Assembly (NCBI GenBank): GCA_002482925.1
Contig: DLGX01000043.1
Coordinates: forward strand, 1-5,678
Direction: 5' to 3'
DNA: 5,678 nucleotides
Origin: Candidatus Saccharibacteria bacterium UBA7683
GTDB lineage: Bacteria; Patescibacteriota; Saccharimonadia; Saccharimonadales; UBA7683
Of this stretch, positions 5,536-5,678 are shown piece by piece (the stretch's first letter is position 1; every line of letters begins with the position of its first letter). The notes beneath the pieces are model-generated. The model was not told the origin of the DNA and did not search any database. It saw only the letters and a program-made list of their open reading frames with translations. Both the position numbers and the translations under genes were made by a program.

Positions 5536-5678
5536 ATGAAAGACAGAGACACTACACCACGACTTCCCTTTTTTACGCGAGAAGATTTTACCAGTGAAGG
5601 CTGGGACCCTACCGATCCAAACTTACATGCACGCGATGAATTACTAAACAGAGGTTTTATACCAACTATCAGGCCAGC
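5536..5678 (+). CDS. Unrecognised protein, 3'-truncated by the window edge
   Basis: An open frame begins with ATG at 5536 and stays open to the end of the window (47 complete codons). The predicted N-terminus MKDRDTTPRLPFFTRED is followed by the polar segment FTSEGWDPTDPNLHARDELL and then NRGFIPTIRPA. It is hydrophilic, has no signal peptide or membrane segment, and I do not recognise a family. Codon use resembles the neighbouring genes, which supports it being real. No Shine-Dalgarno sequence precedes the ATG (the upstream bases are a T-run and GAACT), but a -10 element ends 10 nt before it, so a nearly leaderless message is expected. It may also be co-transcribed with the ABC exporter, whose stop lies 41 nt upstream. 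Function cannot be inferred from what is visible. Confidence 0.6.
   Translation, partial: MKDRDTTPRLPFFTREDFTSEGWDPTDPNLHARDELLNRGFIPTIRP

Overview
The window looks like a piece of a small-genome Candidate Phyla Radiation bacterium, most likely Candidatus Saccharibacteria (TM7). This is an inference from gene content and style: a stand-alone glycine-tailed RRM protein, a type IV pilin with the RRDTQRRND-type segment after its N-terminal helix, compact operons, and moderately AT-rich DNA. Stops seen are TAA and TAG only. No CDS contains an in-frame TGA, so nothing here points to the TGA=Gly code of Gracilibacteria or Absconditabacteria. No database search was possible.

Layout. (1) Positions 1-2320 hold a tight plus-strand operon of three genes: the C-terminal part of a CcdA/DsbD-like membrane thiol transporter (cut by the left edge), a 93-residue protein that is essentially one ATP-cone domain, and a 461-residue class I flavin disulfide reductase (Lpd/MerA-like). 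The reductase keeps the CPNIGC redox pair but has Phe where the catalytic His usually sits. (2) Positions 2321-2704 are non-coding. They contain a long, nearly continuous inverted repeat (28 base pairs, arms 2398-2429 and 2475-2511) with outer and pseudoknot-type pairing options, followed by a terminator-like hairpin and T-run. I read this as a candidate structured RNA of unknown class. (3) A small RRM RNA-binding protein gene (2705-3025) ends in a strong bidirectional terminator (3038-3073). (4) That terminator is shared with a convergent minus-strand type IV pilin-like gene (3084-3581). (5) Divergent from the pilin, a full-length ABC exporter (3737-5494) has its own promoter. (6) An unrecognised CDS starts at 5536 and runs off the right edge.

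How the parts may work together. The first operon reads as a thiol-redox module: a flavoenzyme in the cytoplasm, a membrane carrier that can pass reducing equivalents outward, and a nucleotide-sensing domain between them that could tie the pathway to energy state. The pilin and exporter are surface and envelope functions typical of an episymbiont. Several promoters lie so close to their start codons (ABC exporter, right-edge gene, and to a lesser extent the pilin) that leaderless or very short-leader transcripts are expected, whereas the operon genes and the RRM gene have visible Shine-Dalgarno sequences.
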